A stretch of 64,000 nucleotides of DNA from Roseivirga spongicola (GTDB taxonomy: Bacteria; Bacteroidota; Bacteroidia; Cytophagales; Cyclobacteriaceae), in NCBI RefSeq assembly GCF_001592965.1, contig NZ_LRPC01000001.1, positions 496,001 to 560,000 on the forward strand, given 5' to 3'. Position numbers and translations under genes: made by a program. The first letter of the stretch is position 1; each line of letters begins with the position of its first letter. This document shows, piece after piece, positions 63,135 to 64,000 of this stretch. The notes beneath the pieces were generated by a model. It saw only the letters and a program-made list of their open reading frames with translations, was not told the DNA's origin and ran no database searches.

Positions 63135-64000
63135 CTTCAACAAAAATTAGGTCGATAGTCCTTCGGTCAACATCTGTTGCTTTAACTCGAACAGTTACTT
63201 TATCACCAAGGCTTATCATTCGCTTGTTTCTTTTACCTAAGATGCGGTAATTTTGTTCATCGAACTCGTAATAATCGTCCGTCATATCGGAAATGCGAAC
63301 CATTCCCTCACATTTGGTTTCTGAAATTTCTACAAAAACACCCCATTCTGTAACACCACTTACAATACCAGGGAAATCTTTCTTCTCAACCAAAGACATG
63401 TATTCTACCTGCTTATACTTGATGGAAGCCCTTTCAGCATCTGCTGCTCGCTTTTCTCTTTCAGAAGAGTGCAAGCAGAGCTCTTCATACTCTTCCTTAT
63501 CGGCAGATTTTCCACCATCTAAATAATGCTGAAGCAGCCTGTGCACCATCATATCTGGATACCTACGAATAGGAGAGGTGAAGTGCGTATAATGAGGAAA
63601 TGCCAAACCAAAGTGGCCCTTTTCTGCAGTGGTATACTTGGCCTTCGCCATGCTGCGGATAGCTAGTTGTTCCAAGACGTTCTGCTCGGGCCTTCCGGTA
63701 ATTTTGTCCATCAAGACATTGAGATTTTTGGAAACTCCGCCTTTTTCGAAGTCCATATTATGACCAAAGCGGTTGGCAAACTTGGCGAATGTATCTAGCT
63801 TTTCTGGGTCTGGAGAATCGTGGGTTCTATAAACGAATGTTAGCGGATTCGCCCCTTTATGTTTGCTGTAGATAAATTCAGCAACCTTCTTATTAGCGAG
63901 CAGCATAAACTCCTCAATGAGCATATGCGCCTCTTTTCTTACTTTCGGCACAACACCCAATGGCGTACCGTTTTCATCGAGCTTAAATTTAACCTCAACA
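63124..64000 (-). CDS. rnr: Ribonuclease R, C-terminal part
   Basis: The last 291 residues of an RNase II/R family exoribonuclease are present; the 5' end lies outside the window. The RNB domain end (AFPHYTHFTSPIRRYPDMMVHRLL) and a C-terminal S1 domain (GIVSGVTEWGVFVEISETKCEGMVRI) are clear. RNase R degrades structured RNA in the 3' to 5' direction. The frame runs uninterrupted to the window edge. The next gene overlaps its stop. Confidence 0.93.
   Translation of the reverse strand, partial: VEVKFKLDENGTPLGVVPKVRKEAHMLIEEFMLLANKKVAEFIYSKHKGANPLTFVYRTHDSPDPEKLDTFAKFANRFGHNMDFEKGGVSKNLNVLMDKITGRPEQNVLEQLAIRSMAKAKYTTAEKGHFGLAFPHYTHFTSPIRRYPDMMVHRLLQHYLDGGKSADKEEYEELCLHSSEREKRAADAERASIKYKQVEYMSLVEKKDFPGIVSGVTEWGVFVEISETKCEGMVRISDMTDDYYEFDEQNYRILGKRNKRMISLGDKVTVRVKATDVDRRTIDLIFVEDDK

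Overview
The window looks like chromosomal DNA of a Bacteroidota bacterium, most likely a marine member of the Cytophagales (inference). The evidence is the family content: OmpA/PD40 proteins, a carboxypeptidase-regulatory-like protein, a PafA-type phosphatase, WG-repeat, DUF4407, DUF4920 and DUF6503 proteins. Promoters fit TTG-N19-TAnnTTTG, and signal peptides often end in AQ or SQ. No tRNA, rRNA or CRISPR array was seen.

Layout. 1-9.8 kb: envelope genes (AsmA-like, PepSY, OmpA/PD40, patatin with barrel). 9.8-16.8 kb: M23 peptidase, copper ATPase CopA, DsbD and an M20 dipeptidase. 16.9-18.7 kb: thioesterase, DUF1569 and an AbiEii-like nucleotidyltransferase with a DUF6922 partner. 18.7-26.5 kb: pruA, a YjjG-like phosphatase with an ArsR-type regulator, a CPBP-epimerase-SDR operon and a pentapeptide protein. 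26.5-33 kb: a palindromic repeat, DUF4920, a small HTH protein, WG-repeat, pafA and DUF4407. 33.2-36.2 kb: lepB, a CFFC protein and an M28 peptidase. 36.4-39.2 kb: a LolD/FtsX-type ABC transporter, a second CFFC protein and a lipoprotein. 39.2-43.9 kb: TonB-like, cytochrome c, SCO, HemJ, ruvB, apbE. 43.9-53.7 kb: a metal-homeostasis region, probably zinc. 53.8-55 kb: a REP-associated transposase element and an AT-rich gene. 55.1-59.7 kb: nrdA, nrdB, rplU, rpmA. 59.8-61.5 kb: a decayed gene coupled to an intact hypothetical gene. 61.5-64 kb: rhomboid protease, polyprenyl synthetase and the 3' part of rnr.

The most notable system is the region from 43.9 to 53.7 kb. It holds a ZIP importer, a CDF exporter, an ABC-2 transporter with two large permeases, a COG0523 GTPase, a His-rich lipoprotein, a CFFC-motif protein, a MerC-like membrane protein, a Fur/Zur regulator and another lipoprotein. 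Four sites of the form TTGCAAC-N3-GTTGCAA (two perfect, two imperfect), plus a degenerate fifth, lie in front of the four transcription units. In three units the operator begins inside a -7-like promoter element. This predicts one Zur-type regulon.

The same small secreted protein family, with LP..CFFCG(G/S)(A/G)GPETV, occurs three times: in the MerC/COG0523 operon, after an ABC permease at 38 kb, and between lepB and an M28 peptidase. Two of the three copies are followed by a small helical lipoprotein. I read this as a little-described periplasmic metal-handling module related to DUF3299 proteins.
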